DNA of 64,000 nucleotides from Ceratothoa steindachneri (GCA_963969495.1 OZ018322.1:157324848-157388847), one strand, 5' to 3'; positions 19,800 to 32,340 are shown, numbered from the stretch's first letter. Numbers and translations are program-made. Notes: a model not told the origin generated them from the sequence alone.

Positions 19800-22195
19800 T
19801 CCTACACTAAGGGGCTCCCTCAGAGTTCTTCTGTTTAATACGAGGTCTATAAGAAACAAGTTTCTAGAAATTCATGCCCTCGTGGTAACAGAAGAACCGG
19901 AGATGGTGACCATAACGGAATCGTGGATAAAAACCTCAAGCGGAGATTTTGAAGGTGAATTCACGATTCCCGGTTACCAGCTCTTCCTGAAAAAAATGCC
20001 AGACAGACAGGGTGGCGGTGTGATGTTGTATGTCAAGGATACTCTCATTTGACAGATTGCAACATAGTATCCGACCATGAAGCACTAGGTTTTGACTCGC
20101 AGATAGGTCCTGCCAAATAAAGGATCCTGGTGCTTTATAGATCTCCTGCCCAACACATTGAAAAGGACAGAGATCTGTACTAGCTACTAGGAGAACTTGT
20201 CGAAGTCAAAGTGTCTATCGTCATGGGTGATTTCAACACACAAGTTAACTGGGAAACCAGAGAACCCTGTGGCGAGAACGCAATACTCCTGGAGTTCGCG
20301 AACAACGAGTTTCTGACTCAAAGGATGAGAGAGCCAACGAGAGAAGACAATATCCTCGACTTGATTTTCACCTCTGAGGATGACATCGTTGAGGACCTCT
20401 CTGTTGGCGAAAAGCTCAGTGGCAGTGACCACTGACTAATTAGATTTGTAGTCAAAGTCCAGAAGGCAGAGCCTGCAACTAGTAAATTGAGGAAACTCGA
20501 TTTGAAAAGAGCAGACTTTGCAGGTCTTCATGCTGGACTGACGGACGCAAGGCTAGAAGTGTGCGATGTTGTTGAAGACTCGTGGAACAGTTTCAAAACC
20601 ACATTCATGACTCTTCAATTACGTTTCATCCCTCTGAAATGTCCCCGTCGGTCTTTTGTTCAACCAAAGTGGTTTAATCGATAAATCAGCCAACTGCATA
20701 GGGAGAAGAGAACTGTGTACCGGCAATAGAAGATCTCGGGTGACTTTGACGAATACCGGAGGCTAGCCAGGAGAGTGAAGTCCAGCATAAGGGTGGCTAA
20801 GCGGTCTAAGGGAACTCCGGGTGGCGAGACTCTGTAAAGAGAATCCCAAGGAGTTTTTTGGATATTTGAACATCCGTAAGCCAATCCCTTGAACGATTGG
20901 CCCTTTAAGAAATGAGGCGGGGGCATTTAAGCATTCAGATGCAGAAAATGCTAAACTGCTCAACGACTACTTCTCTTCAGTGCTTACTGAAGAGTGTGAT
21001 CCCATCCCCCAGCCAATGGATTTCTACTCGGAGGAAAAGCTGGAGCATATGGACTTTACCGAAGGGGAAATACAAAGGAAGATCAGTGACCTAATGACGA
21101 ATAAGTCACCTGGCACGGAAGGGTTTCTACCTAAAGTGTTGAAAGAAGTGCGCCGCCTTCTCCGAAAAGTGCGAGTGCTGGGCATAGACGGAAAAGTAGC
21201 CGGCTGGATCGATAACTGGCTAAATGGCCAACGGCAACGGGTGGTGGTGAATGGACAGGCTTCTGAGTGGGTGCCCGTTACTAGCGGAATGCCTCACGGT
21301 TCAGTTCTGGGACCACTACTATTCATCATCTACTTCAACGACATGGACGGTGACATGGTTGCAAAGATCTCCAAATTTGCCGACGATACCAAGCTTGGTA
21401 TGAACGTTGCAAAGGATGAAAACACTGCCCGCCTGCAGGAAGATCTTGGAAAGATTGGGGAGTGGTCGGATAGGTGGCAAATGCCTTTTAACGTGAACAA
21501 ATGCAAAGTAATGCATATCGGCCAGAGAAACCCCCAATCTCAGTATATGCTTAAGGGCACTGCTCTTGAGTCGAGTGACACTAAGAAGGACTTGGGTGTA
21601 ACTATTACTAGCGACCTCAAGTTCTCGAAACAGTGCATCGAGGCAGAGAAGAAAGCCCAAAGGATGTTAGGCTACATAAAGCGCCAGTTTGGATACTGTG
21701 ACAAGGAGATAGTACTTTGTCTGTACAACTCCCTTGTTTGGCAGCACCTGGAGTATCCTGTACAATTTTGGAGTTCTTCGTTTCGAAAGGATAACGCAAG
21801 GTTGGAACGCGTACAAGCCAGGGCAACCAAGCTGATTCCCTCTATCCGACATAAAAGTTATGAGGATAGACTAAGGGAATTAGATCTGTTCTCGCTGAAA
21901 ACCCGTAGACTGCGTGGTCAGCTCATCGAAGTTTTCAAAATACTTCGTGGGGTTTGACAATGTTGACTACCGGGATATTTTCACACTGAGTGAGAACAGA
22001 ACGCGCAATCACGGCTTTAAACTTGAACTGAAGCGTTACAACTGCAATCTGTGTGGAAATCTTTACACTTACAATATCTGCGGTAAGTGGAACGTAATCC
22101 AGTGGAAGTTGTCAACATTGATTCTGTTGACCAGTTCAAGTCAAGACTAGACAAAGTCTTGAAAAGTGGCCGTTTAGGGACGCAAAACAATTAAG
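19800..22195 (+). pseudogene. CR1 ORF2: endonuclease and reverse transcriptase
   Basis: The endonuclease begins 'TRSIRNKFLEIHAL', 'VTITESWIKTS' and 'GGGVMLYVKD' (19829-20040), with a stop and frame change. It continues with 'VMGDFNTQVNW' (GDFN, 20220-20250) and 'LSGSDH' (SDH, to 20432). RT is the 325-codon open frame 20980-21957: 'NKSPGTEGFLPKVLKEV', then directly 'RLLRKVRVLGI', then 'GMPHGSVLGPLLFIIYFND' (motif B), 'KFADDTKL' (motif C) and 'DLGVTITSDLKFS'. About 110 residues expected between KVLKEV and RLLRKV are missing without breaking the frame. They include motif A with the first catalytic Asp, so polymerase activity is not expected. A frameshift near 21950 moves the C-terminal tail to another frame ('SVDQFKSRLDKVLKS', near 22115-22160). 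Confidence 0.9.
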
Positions 22196-22267
22196 CAGCC
22201 ATGTGCCTGCTCGATTGCTAGTCCAAAGGTAACCTATTTGAATAGACCGTAAGGTCTCCTAGGGTAC

Positions 22268-22305
22268 TTCCTTTCCTTGTTACTCCTTGTTACTTCCTTG
22301 TTACT
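22268..22305 (+). repeat. CR1 3'-terminal short tandem units
   Basis: 'CTTGTTACTC', 'CTTGTTACTT' and 'CTTGTTACTC' occur in succession, separated by one or two bases. Short direct repeats at the extreme 3' end are typical of CR1 and serve as the reverse-transcription start signal. Confidence 0.7.
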
Positions 22306-22790
22306 CTGTCTCTGTATCACTCTCTCTCTGTATCATTATCTACATGAATCTGTCTCTCTTTATGACTTTTACAATTTCTATCTACTTCACTCTATTTCTT
22401 TCTCTTACTCTCCTTTGTTTCAGACTATCTCTCTCTCTAATCTCATTCTCTCTCCCACCCTTTCTCTTTATATCTGTTTCTCGGTCTCTTATTCCGTATG
22501 TGTCTGTCTCACTTTCTTTGACCTTTTTGTTTGTCATTTTCTATCAATCTCTCTCTCTCACCTGCTTCCTCTTTTTCTTACTCTCACCATCTTTCCCACA
22601 CTCTCTCTCTCAGTCTTTCTCTGTCCCAATCTCTCTCTTGCTTATGTGTGTGTGTCTCTGTATCACTCGGTCTCATTCCCATTCTCTATCTTACTCCTTA
22701 TTATTTTTTCCCTTTCACATTTTCATTTACTCTCTATCTCACTCTCTTTATTTTACTCTATCCTTCATTTTAACAGTTCCTATGATTTAA
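22306..22790 (+). repeat. CT-rich low-complexity tract, right of the CR1
   Basis: Long stretch of TCTCTCT motifs interspersed with TTTC and ATCTC. Overlapping frames of 80-175 codons (Ser/Leu/Phe-rich) are compositional artefacts. It probably was continuous with 17461-17740 before the CR1 arrived. Confidence 0.85.
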
Positions 22791-24544
22791 AAAAAAATGT
22801 GTAATTTAGAAAATATAAATATGATTAACTAATGTTTGGGATTCTTTAAATCAAAAAGAACTATAAAAGTTGAAGTTCAGAATTTTTTCAAAAATTTAGG
22901 CAGGGCTGCTGTTTCTCTATCACTATATGTAAAGAATGGGATTTTTTTGATGGGTTGAATAATAATAAATATTAATTTCTCTTAGCTTCTATGTACAAAT
23001 TGTGCACAAACAAATGGTGAACTTCAGAAAAAAATAAATATGAATATCGAATTTTTTCGTAATTCTTTAAAAAGAAACTAATTAAAAATGTTCAAGCTCA
23101 GGAAATGAATTAAAATTAAGATATTGTTGTTTATTTTATTTTTTTGTTTTATGTACATATATTCCATTCTTCTATTGCACTTTCTAATATTTATTTCTCA
23201 TTTTAATCATTATCAGTATAAAATACCTACCATCTAAAGAAAGTAAAGTAAAATGAAAATATAAAATAAAAATTCATAGGGGAAAAAGAGCAAGAAGGAT
23301 TCTTTTGTCCGTATTTTAAAAGAATTTTAATGTATTTTTTGCCTTAAGGACTAGAAAAGATTGATGGCTAGGTAAAGAACAGAACAAGATTAAATCATTA
23401 TAAGACAAGAGATGGTTTTCATCTGCTCAATATTTTTAGCCATGTTCAATCTAAGATTTTAAATATAGATGGAAAAGTTAGAGCGCATGACTGTTTATTA
23501 CCTAGCAACCCATTGATGGGCCACTTTTTATATAAAAAGGAATTGATTCAATTCTACCCATTTAAAGCTATGGAATGACCCAAATGAGTGACCATGTCAC
23601 ATATGGTTATTAACCAGAGAAATTTTAAATCTGCCATCAGATTTGGCATGAGGAGGCCCATCTAGTAGCAGAAGGCTCATTTAGCCATTCAAAACTTATA
23701 AGTGATTTGAACCATGGGAAACTATCACGAAATGCGGTAGGTCATTAGAGGGACTTTCGCTCTTGTTTGTAAATTCAAAGGTTTTATTATTTATTTCTAC
23801 GAGTTGAATTAGAGTTTAAAAAACAGCCCTTAGGGTTGGTTTTCGTATATTTGATGCTCTTATCCAAGGAATCTCTAAGAGTTACCATTTTTTCATACCT
23901 TATATTTTTTACTCACCGTATCTAAGATTAAAAAAAATATATTAATCGTGAATTTTATAAAACAAGTTAAATTTAAGGTGGGGGGGGGAGATGTTGTTTT
24001 TTTAGTATATAAAAGAAATTTAAGATGAAAAAAATCTGGTAATGATTGATTTTATAGTATGTGAAAAAGATTCAGCTTAATTTTATTTCTTGAAATTAGG
24101 CCTAGAAAAAAGTATGGATAGGAAAGGAATAAATTCGTAGGGAATATGTAATGTAATTTAAAATATAAATTAAGACCAGAACCTCTTTGCTACATAGATT
24201 TCGATATACCGTAGGCCACAGAACGAAGATCTGTCTGCCAAGCGCAAGCTCCTCCTGTAAGGATGAGTGGCGAAACTGCTGCTCTGGTTATTTTACTTTT
24301 TCGTATCTCCGTAGTTTTATCAAAGTTATTCCTAAAATAGATTTTCAAATTTTAATCTTTCTCAAGAAAAAAAAATACTGTGTACTAAAACAAGCAAATT
24401 TTGAACTATTAGAACAAATTTAGATGGGAAAAAATATAATCATGTGGATTTTATTTCATAATTAAAAAGAATTCCGATAAATTATTTTCTGTCCTTTAGG
24501 CCTAGAAAATAAACATTAATTTGGAAAATTAGACCAAGAGTAAA
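22791..24544. other. AT-rich spacer with relics of dispersed repeats
   Basis: No gene. Short pieces of the (GAT)n-tailed dispersed repeat, some inverted, are visible near 22980-23110 and 24290-24420 (for example 'TTTTATCAAAGTTATTCCTA'). A block at 24214-24282 ('AAGCGCAAGCTCCTCCTGTA') recurs at 24978-25049. Confidence 0.5.
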
Positions 24545-24905
24545 TTATTATAAGACCATGCAAATGGCTTTGCTACTAAGATTCAAATTTTAAATCTAAA
24601 AAAAAGCAGCCATGGTTAAATTTTTCTAAATTTTCTGAACTTCGCCAAATATAATAATTTTTAAAAGAAACTCGAAACTAAATTTCTTCCCTATCAAAAT
24701 ATCACGTTGCTAAAATATATAGTTATAGAAGATATATAAAAATAAATTTTCTGAACTTCACCATTTGTAATTCTTTGCTCTTTAAAAAATTCACGAAATT
24801 TCGATACTTATCTTTATTTCTGAACTTCACCATTTTTTTTTGTTTGATATTATAAAAGAATGATTAAAAATAACTTTGATTAAAAAAAACAAGTCATTTT
24901 CCACT
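24545..24905 (+). repeat. (GAT)n-tailed dispersed repeat, copy A
   Basis: It shares with copies at 29.8, 43.8 and 46.9 kb the blocks 'AGCAGCCATGGTTAAAT', 'TTTTCTGAACTTCGCC', 'AAAATATCACGTTGCT' and 'ATTTCTGAACTTCACCATTT', in this order. It lacks the (GAT)n end. A direct repeat (24214-24282 and 24978-25049) brackets it. Confidence 0.8.
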
Positions 24906-25049
24906 AAGGAAAAAAACAGGAAACTTTTCCAAAAATTTAGACCAAAAGACCGTTGCCAAAGCCGGATTGGCTGTAAGCCACAGACACAAGGTCTTCTTGT
25001 GAAGCGCAAGGTCCTCCTGTAGGAAAGAGTGTCGAAGCCGCTCCTCCTG

Positions 25050-28000
25050 TTTTATTAACAAATACAGTCAAAGGATGTGCGCAGTCAATATTTATAATGA
25101 TGTCCTTTGTACTTCAGGAATGCTGCAATTTGTTTTGGTCTGCTGGAGACCAAAATTGTGATGATATCTTCATTGATATTGCTCCATTTTGTCCAATAAG
25201 CACCCACAAAAGCTTACTTTTGGGTGGCTTTAATATCGTCAACCGTCAATTTGACTATCGCCCACAAATTGTCGATTGTGATAAAATCTGAAGAATTATC
25301 GAGCTTATTTTTATATATCACCTTCAAATTATGCTATAAACTCATTAAAATAAAGTGCAACGTTTGATTAATCCCATTAATTTGATTATACGAACTAAGA
25401 TAGTGTCAAAACATTTGGCCATGACTGTGCTAATTATATTTAGGTAACAAAAATTAAGCGTATGATTCTGATAATCAAATTATTATTTAAATTAAAAATA
25501 TAAATGCTTAATCAAAGCCAATTTGACCTAATGTCAAATATACCTTCCGCTTGATATCAGATTTACGGAAAACAAGTGTAAATATGACTAGTACATTTAC
25601 ATCAACTAATGTGAAAAAAACTGAAAGTATCTAAGGAAGAAAAAGATATTCCAGTTTTTAATCGAGGACGAATCGACCTCTCACTATGTCGGTGGGTGGG
25701 TCGGTCCCAGTTTTCCTTTATGTTGTCTTGGTAATGACATTGTAACTATTCGGTCGATTCTAATGAAATTTAAAACTCTTATGTTGTTGAATTCTCTTTC
25801 GAATGATATAATTGCCAAAGTCCTCCCAAGTTAGCAGGGAAATTAATTTTTGGCAATAAAACTATTACTATTCAGCCGATTCTCACGAAACTTGAAAGCT
25901 TATTTTGCTTCACATTGTCTTTCGAATCATATAACTACAAAGGTTCTTGCAAGGATAGTCAGGGAATTATTAAAAGTTTTGTAGGTAGTAATGTCATATA
26001 TCAGAAAATGAGAGCACGCGACCTTTTGATCAGCAGACCTTGTTAAACTTGACTTCGTTCGAAATTCGTGACGGTAACTACTTTTATAAAATGTTTGACG
26101 TAATTAAATGAAACTGGTTATCCTTTCCCTAATTTACTTTTGCAAAAATCTATTAAAACATTATTATGACTGTCTTATTTCACATGTCGATGAAATACCC
26201 CAAAGATTAATAACTCCTTGTTTAGGATCCCTAAGATATATGTTACACGCGTAATATTTCTGAGGAAAATGAGTGCAGAAATTGTACCAACAGCCAAAGG
26301 TTTACTATCATAAAAGATATTTGATGTCTTATATTATGTGGTATTCACAAGAAAACCGCAGAGCCGGTGCTAAATAAAGAGGCGAAAACTTTATGTTTAA
26401 ATTAAGACAAAGTGAAGTTATGCGATGTTTTCTATAGAAGACGCAACCTCTTATTGTTTTTGGATTGATTCTCAGCATGATAATGCAAACAGAAATAGAA
26501 AAGTTAATTTAGAGACACAATTTTCAGAAAGATATGTAATAACCCTTCTTGCCCTGAGTCCATATTGACAGATAAAGCAAAATTTGTGAAGAAGCTGTCA
26601 AATATCTAAAAAATAATTCGAGATATAAGTTAGTACTAAACTGGATTAGTAAATAACTGTTTTCTACTTTGTAATGGCTTCAATAAATACTTCCCTTCCC
26701 TTCGCTACTATTGAAGACTTTATTTATAGTGTAGACACATCCACACTGACTCCCAGTTGAATTCAACTACTTTAACGGCGACGAAATTGAATCATTACTG
26801 ATGAGGGTGAATGGAAAGAAGAGAGGAAGTATCTCAGGTACAGGCCTCTGACTCTATCTTTTTCTATCTACAAGGGGAGAAAAGAAGAAGGAATATTCTT
26901 TTAAGAATATAGTGCCGCTAAAGAATTCAAAAATAAAATGCAAGTAAAGGTTTAGGGAGGAATCGCGTAACCCAGATTGTAGAGGGCAGAGGGTTGCTTA
27001 TTGGATCTAAAACGGGGCAATCTGGGAGACAAGATAGTGAACATGGTTATTCATTTAAACCTTTTTATGTCTCTTCTTTATGGGTATTTGAATTTTGGTA
27101 ATTTATAAATGCTAATTTAAATTATAACTTTCTAATTTATCGGAAAATAATAACATAATGGTTAAATATATTTATTAAAAGGCACTCGAGTACAAAGATG
27201 ATACGAAAATATGGGAGTGAATTCCGATTGTTAAAATTTTTTAGAAGTATAGAGAAGAAGTTCATTTTGGTAGAATTGGTTAACGTAAACATTGAAACTT
27301 ATCAAATGGTTTTCCATGGTTTAGCATGATTTTATTTGAATACATTTTACGAAAAAGTGAACTAATATATATCATACGGTTGGATATCAAAGGGGATTCA
27401 GGTTCGTATCTGAATATTTTGTGATATCTTTGAAAATATAGCGACTTTATTCTCTATGTCTGAGTGTAAAATATATAAAAAATCTTAGAGTATTTCATTA
27501 TTAGTTAGAGATAACAACACTTAGGCAAAGATCATGTGTTTAAAGTGAAACGTTGTAAGATAGTGAAGTTTATGTTAAAATAAAGCAAGTTGGCCCTAGA
27601 AGCATATACAGATGAAAAGGAGGAGGTATAATGAGCAAAGAAACAAGAGAAGCAGCCCGTTACCGTAAAGATAGTGAGTGAGAGAATTAGAGAGAGATAC
27701 AAAGATAGGTAGAGAGAAAAAGGAGAGATGACGCGTGAAGGGAATGCTATACTACTCGCGTTGAAATTTTTAAACTGGTAAAAAGGGATTTACTCCCAAT
27801 TTATCAACTCAAAGCAAAAGAATCAGCGTGGATCGAGGCCCTTAAGATACGATCAGGAATTTTCTTACAGACTACAAGAGTGATTCAAGAATCTGTCACT
27901 GATCACGAAATTATCGATTAAGGTTGAATTCAAACAGGCCAATGAAGATCGATTGAGAGTGCGAATAGTCAATAAGCGATACAAAAAAGAAAAACAATTA

Positions 28001-29764
28001 CGAAAGCTATAATTTATTGTTTTTTAAAGACGAAGTGATTATTGAAAAATATTGTTAATATGCTTATAATAAAAACGCTTAAATCTTTCTCCAAATATCC
28101 TGTTATTCTATTATGAGCAGCAGTAAAATTGATAGAGAATGGAAATTAGAAGAGATTTATTTATACAGGGTATTGCCATTGTATGGCAACTTCATGATTA
28201 TCAAAATTTATAATTAGGTATGTGAATATTAACTTTTTTTCATTTATTACTCACATCTATTTTTTATTGGAATTTTTGTACTATTATGTAGACAAACGCT
28301 CATGACTAATTTGGCAGCATCGCATAAGAGCCCATCTAGATCACCAGCATGATTTTAGCATGGCTCGTGACTCTGTTCTAGAAGAGATTCTGTTGAAACA
28401 CACCTATTGGGCTCTATCTTCCAATAATAATCCAGTTCCAAGCAGCCTTGATCCGTCTGGGGGCTTATATTTTTCCTTAATATAATATATTACACTTGAT
28501 GGCCCTCTAAATCCTCTTGGCGCGTCTTTAACTTTGTTGATACTTAAATTAGCTTTATTGCTGAAAATCCTCTATCAGCCATATGGATTATAACCAAGTA
28601 TTACCTGGCTGCAACTTCTGTAAAACATTCTTGAAGTGAAGTTCAGGCGACTTATATAAGAGGGCCTACCGTCTTGCACCTTAGGGCCTCTCCAAATCCG
28701 TAGGTGACGCAGTCAAGAACCTGAACAAGACCTTTGATGTGGAGCTTTTGTTCATATCTCTTATGCAAAAAGGCTCCAGAACTTTGTTGTAATTTTGCTA
28801 CAATCTTCGACGGACTCTATTATACCTTGATTACAAGAGTCTGGAAATTTTTATCCTTGCTTTTGCTTCCTTTTTGTGTAAAAGCACTCCTTTCTTTCCA
28901 GGTATGAAGGATTCTACTATGTACCATATTCAGCTTGCTTAGAACTAAACATTTCATTCCCCTTACTTCTCTCGTCATTCTCCTTCTGTCATTTCTTTAA
29001 CTATACGACAATTAACTTACTTTGTTAGATCTGAGAGCTTTTGGTTCACTTCATGACCTAAGTTGCCCCTCAGTCTACCTGCTTTTATTAATTTGATCAT
29101 TTTTCCCGTATGATAAATTTCACCCTCACTGCCTATCTTCCAATAATCTGAACTACCTCGCGCAGTAACCAGTTATTTAATCTTCCTTATCTCTTTCTTA
29201 GTGCATTCCAAAGAATTCCGTCCTTAGTCTTGCGATTTCACTTCTTTTACCTGCATTTCTTCTTCCTTGAATTACTTCTAATACTAGTACAACAAATTGT
29301 TCTATATGTCCCTCGCTTCCTGAATTTAAAGTGAAGTTAACATTAAGACTGGAACGATTATCGCTGGTTAGCTGAAAATTTTATGTGGCTGGTCCTCGTT
29401 GAGACGAAAGGAGGTGTCCTGGTATTAGTGTGTTTTTGTTACCCACCAGCGACCGTGAAACGCCAAGGGTATGTAGATATGAATAAATGATCTTCAGGTT
29501 TCGAGGACGTAGGAGAGAATGAATATTTTATGTTATAAAGACGGGAAAGCATATAATAGGGATGGTATGATTCCATATTTGCGTGATAACGTGTTGAACA
29601 GCTACGTAACCCTGTGGGGTTTAAGCCTAGAGCAGCTACCAATAAACGGAACGTCCCTTACATACACTGAGATTGAATCAACCACCTTATATTAAGACCA
29701 ACGCCGTATCCACAATGCAAGCAAGAGCTCCTTTTCATTGTCTAATGATTCATACTTGTAATTA
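25050..29764. other. Long non-coding stretch
   Basis: No gene was recognised in about 4.7 kb. A degenerate tandem pair lies at 25743-25985 (separate entry), a small hairpin at 25200-25227 (arms CACCCACAAAAG and CTTTTGGGTGG), and a GA-rich patch near 27660-27730. Around 28600-28700 the minus strand reads 'YKSPELHFKNVLQ', faintly like part of a transposon protein, but nothing around it supports a call. A 67-codon minus-strand frame at 29439-29642 is unrecognised. Confidence 0.5.
25743..25985 (+). repeat. Degenerate ~124-bp tandem pair
   Basis: 'ACTATTCGGTCGATTCTAAT' recurs as 'ACTATTCAGCCGATTCTCAC' 124 bases later. 'TCTTTCGAATGATATAA' recurs as 'TCTTTCGAATCATATAA', and 'AGTTAGCAGGGAAATTA' as 'ATAGTCAGGGAATTATTA'. 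Confidence 0.7.
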
Positions 29765-30150
29765 ATCATCATCATCATCATCATCACTAACTCTATAATT
29801 TAGGAAGGGGATTTTTTTTACTATTTGAATAATAATTTCATCTTAGTGTGGTCATGACTTATGTTTTTTTTATCAAAGTTATTTCTAAAAATTCTTTTAT
29901 AATATCGAAAAAACAAAATGGTGAAGTTTCAAAATTTTGTGAATTTTTAAAACCCCAAGAATTACAACGTGATATTTTGAAAGGTGAAAAATTTAATTTA
30001 GAGTTCCTTTTTAAAATTACTATAATTGGAAAAGTTCAGAAAATTTATAGAAATTTAACCATGGCTGCTTTTTGTAGATTTTAAATTTTAATCTTAGTAG
30101 TAAAGTGCAAGCTCTCCCTACGAAGGAAAGTAGTGAGGCCTTTGCCTAGG
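29765..30150 (-). repeat. (GAT)n-tailed dispersed repeat, copy D (inverted)
   Basis: The reverse complement runs from 'TAGTAGCTTTGC'-like sequence through 'AGCAGCCATGGTTAAAT' (near 30055) and 'ATATCACGTTG' (near 29970), to a terminal (GAT)n run, seen here as (ATC)n at 29767-29786. The 78-codon plus-strand frame 29848-30084 lies entirely within it and is not a gene. Confidence 0.85.
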
Positions 30151-30404
30151 AATTAATATATATGATCTCATTGTCACTAATTTTTTTTTCTTGTTAATAT
30201 CAAAATAATGGGAACATTGAAAATGAAATATTCGAATTCTTCATCCTCCTTCTAATATTCATTAGTATTCCAGACTTACCTATTTTTGCATTTGTCTGCG
30301 TATCTGAAAATTTCACTTAAGATAAAATTTGCTCAGTCTTATACTTAAAATCGATCTTGGTTTCATTTTACAGAATAGCGAATTCTTGAAGAAAATTCTT
30401 GAAG

Positions 30405-31596
30405 AAAACAGAGAATGCTTCAAGGACTAATTAATCCAGAAGGAACCAAAAATCGACTCAAGAGAAAATCACGCTCAAAGAAAAGGAATTCAAGGAAATA
30501 CGACTTTCAAAGGCTAACTCGTCTCAACTCATCTTATCCGATCAAAATCGTCAAGAATCATCGGAAAGTTATCACGTCATCAGAATTGGAAGGAGTCATC
30601 ACATCATCGCTAAAAAGAAAGATACATTAAAAAAAAAGAAGATCAAGGACTAACCCAGCCAACTTAATGAAGAAATAATCTCAGCCTACAAGAATACAAG
30701 AGTCAGATACTTGGAAGCCAATGTTACAAAGGGCACTTCAGTCAAGAAATAAAACAAATTATAAATATGGCCTCCCCCATAACTGGTTACACTCAAAAAG
30801 GCCGAACAATCTTATGATCTTCGTTACAACTGCACCTGCTCTCCTAATAGAGATTAAGAAAAGGTGCTGCAGGGAACTTAAAGAGATTTGGGAAGGAGAT
30901 GCTATTATTACTCATTGATTAAAGAGACTTCGCCACGCTCTCCTCATCCCACTGAATAAACTCCACTTATCCCGCAGACTCGAAGGTCGTAGGAGGGAGA
31001 GCTACTAGTAATCATCTATTCAGAAATCCAAGACTAGTCTCTTCCCAATCCTCAAATTCGCTCCGCGTTCTAGAAAGGGACCTGTTTTGGGGTGCGAAGA
31101 TGTATCACAGAGAGAGAAAGAGAAAAATTCCTTCCAACGCGAGAATATAAATAGCCTAATAAATTATTAAGTCAAAACAGACTAATCCGCGTCGTAACGG
31201 TAGAGTGCTTGCCTCGGGATACAAAGACCCAAGATCGATCCATACAGTCTACAAATTTTTAAGGAGAAAAATCCCAGAAGAAAACGGCTTCAAGGGCTAA
31301 CTCTTCTCAAGAAATCATCACGTCATTAAGAAGCATCAAGAACTCATCCCGTCATCAAGAATTAAGAAGAAAACATCACTTCGATCAAGAATTTGGAAGG
31401 AATCCTCACATCAAGATATATTCAAGATAAATGGAAGATTCATCAAGGAAGAAAGAATTACGAAGATTAAGTACTAACCCAGCCCACTTAAAGAAGTAGG
31501 AATCATCAAGAATATTAAGTCAAATGCATGGAGACAATGTTTGAAGGGGCATTTTCAGTCAAGAAATAAGTACACATAAGGAGACGCCCCCATAAC
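30405..31596 (+). repeat. Two diverged direct copies of an A-rich repeat
   Basis: Copy 1 (about 30405-30785) and copy 2 (about 31255-31596) share 'AGGGCTAACTC' or 'AGGCTAACTCGTCTC', several 'CATCACGTCATC' strings, 'ACTAACCCAGCC', 'CAGTCAAGAAATAA' and 'CCCCCATAACC', in order. They are separated by GC-richer DNA and a tRNA-like segment. Copy 2 abuts the 3'-broken end of the jockey-like LINE at 31597. No coding frame is convincing. Confidence 0.6.
31180..31252 (+). ncRNA. tRNA-like segment, probable SINE head or tRNA pseudogene
   Basis: 'GTAACGGTAGAGTGCTTGCC' resembles the D-arm and A-box region of a tRNA. About 30 bases on, 'AAGATCGATCC' resembles a degraded B box (consensus GGTTCGATCC). The spacing fits a tRNA body, and 'GCCTCGGGATACAAAGACCC' fits the anticodon and variable region. 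It lies between the two copies of the A-rich repeat and could be the polymerase III promoter head of a SINE. It is not a functional tRNA, since the T-loop and acceptor pairing are poor. Confidence 0.5.
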
Positions 31597-32340
31597 CTTA
31601 CCGATGAAATCTACCAGCGAGACAAGTCGGTAGTTACCTACTTTATCTGGGGTTTTTCCCGCATTGGGTATGAATATCATCTTCCTTACCTTGAGTTCAT
31701 CAGAAAAGTATTCCTTGTTTAAGCACGCATTGAAGTCGTTTCTCACTCCCTCCAGTATGTTCAGGGGTACTTCGATATAATTTAATCTGATACGTCCAGA
31801 TCTGCCTCTGGCTCTCTGTCGGAAGTTCTTTATGGTTTCTCTTAATTGCTCAGAGGTAATGATTGTGTCTATGCCGCCGTTGTTGTTTCTTCTTTCCTTG
31901 ACAAAGTGGAAGTGGTATGTCCTTTCCATCTCTCCAATGAGTTTTTCCACGATCGGATTTTTGAACTCAATGTCATAGTCCTCATTCTCTTCTTCGCTAA
32001 ATTTGAATACATTTCTCCAGTGCTCTCTAAATAATGCCTAAATTTCTTTCTCATATTCTAAAATGTTGTTCGCTGCATCATTAATTTTCATTTCATCCCT
32101 TTTGGTCCGAATCTTTAATCTGTTGATATGTTTCCAAAATTCCCTTGGTGATGCTTCCACATCTATTTTCTTGATGTGCTGATCCCATTTCTGTTTCTGT
32201 TTTTCATAAATTAGTTCTATTAGTTTTCTTTTATGTCTCATTATTGCGCTGTATGCTTTCCATGATATTCCGTATCTTCTTATATGTTCTGCCGATCGGC
32301 TGATCTCCTCGCTCAAAGTCACCATTTCAGGTTTCCACAT
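31597..32340 (-). pseudogene. Jockey-like ORF2 fragment: linker and RT start
   Basis: An open 100-codon piece (32038-32340) with 'ASPREFWKHINRLKIRTKR' is the helical linker between endonuclease and RT, comparable to 'TDSHTFWQTFKRIKGRLQQ' in the second LINE. A frame change leads to 31555-31950: 'TIITSEQLRETIKNF', 'VRKMIFIPNAGKTPDKVG' and 'NYRLVSLVDFIGKV', the RT finger region (usual NYRPISLL). Nothing of motifs A to C remains. The sequence after 'GKV' belongs to the adjoining repeat. Confidence 0.82.

Larger units (their letters stand above)
17741..22305 (+). mobile_element. CR1-type LINE, nearly full length
   Basis: From 5' to 3' it has a GC-rich leader (17741-18550), ORF1 with a Cys-rich N-terminus and an SGNH esterase domain, ORF2 with endonuclease and reverse transcriptase, and a 3' end with short tandem units ('CCTTGTTACT' repeated, 22268-22305). 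This is the standard layout of CR1-clade elements. The left boundary is set where CT-rich DNA gives way to the leader and is approximate. Confidence 0.9.

Noticed and set aside
22277..22804. Overlapping plus-strand open frames of 167-175 codons
   Set aside because: They lie wholly in CT-rich low-complexity DNA, and several frames are open at once, giving Ser/Leu/Phe/Tyr-rich translations. This is compositional, not coding.
29767..29786. CRISPR-like or regulatory array from the repeated ATC units
   Set aside because: It is the (GAT)n tail of a dispersed repeat; there are no spacers, and the window is eukaryotic.
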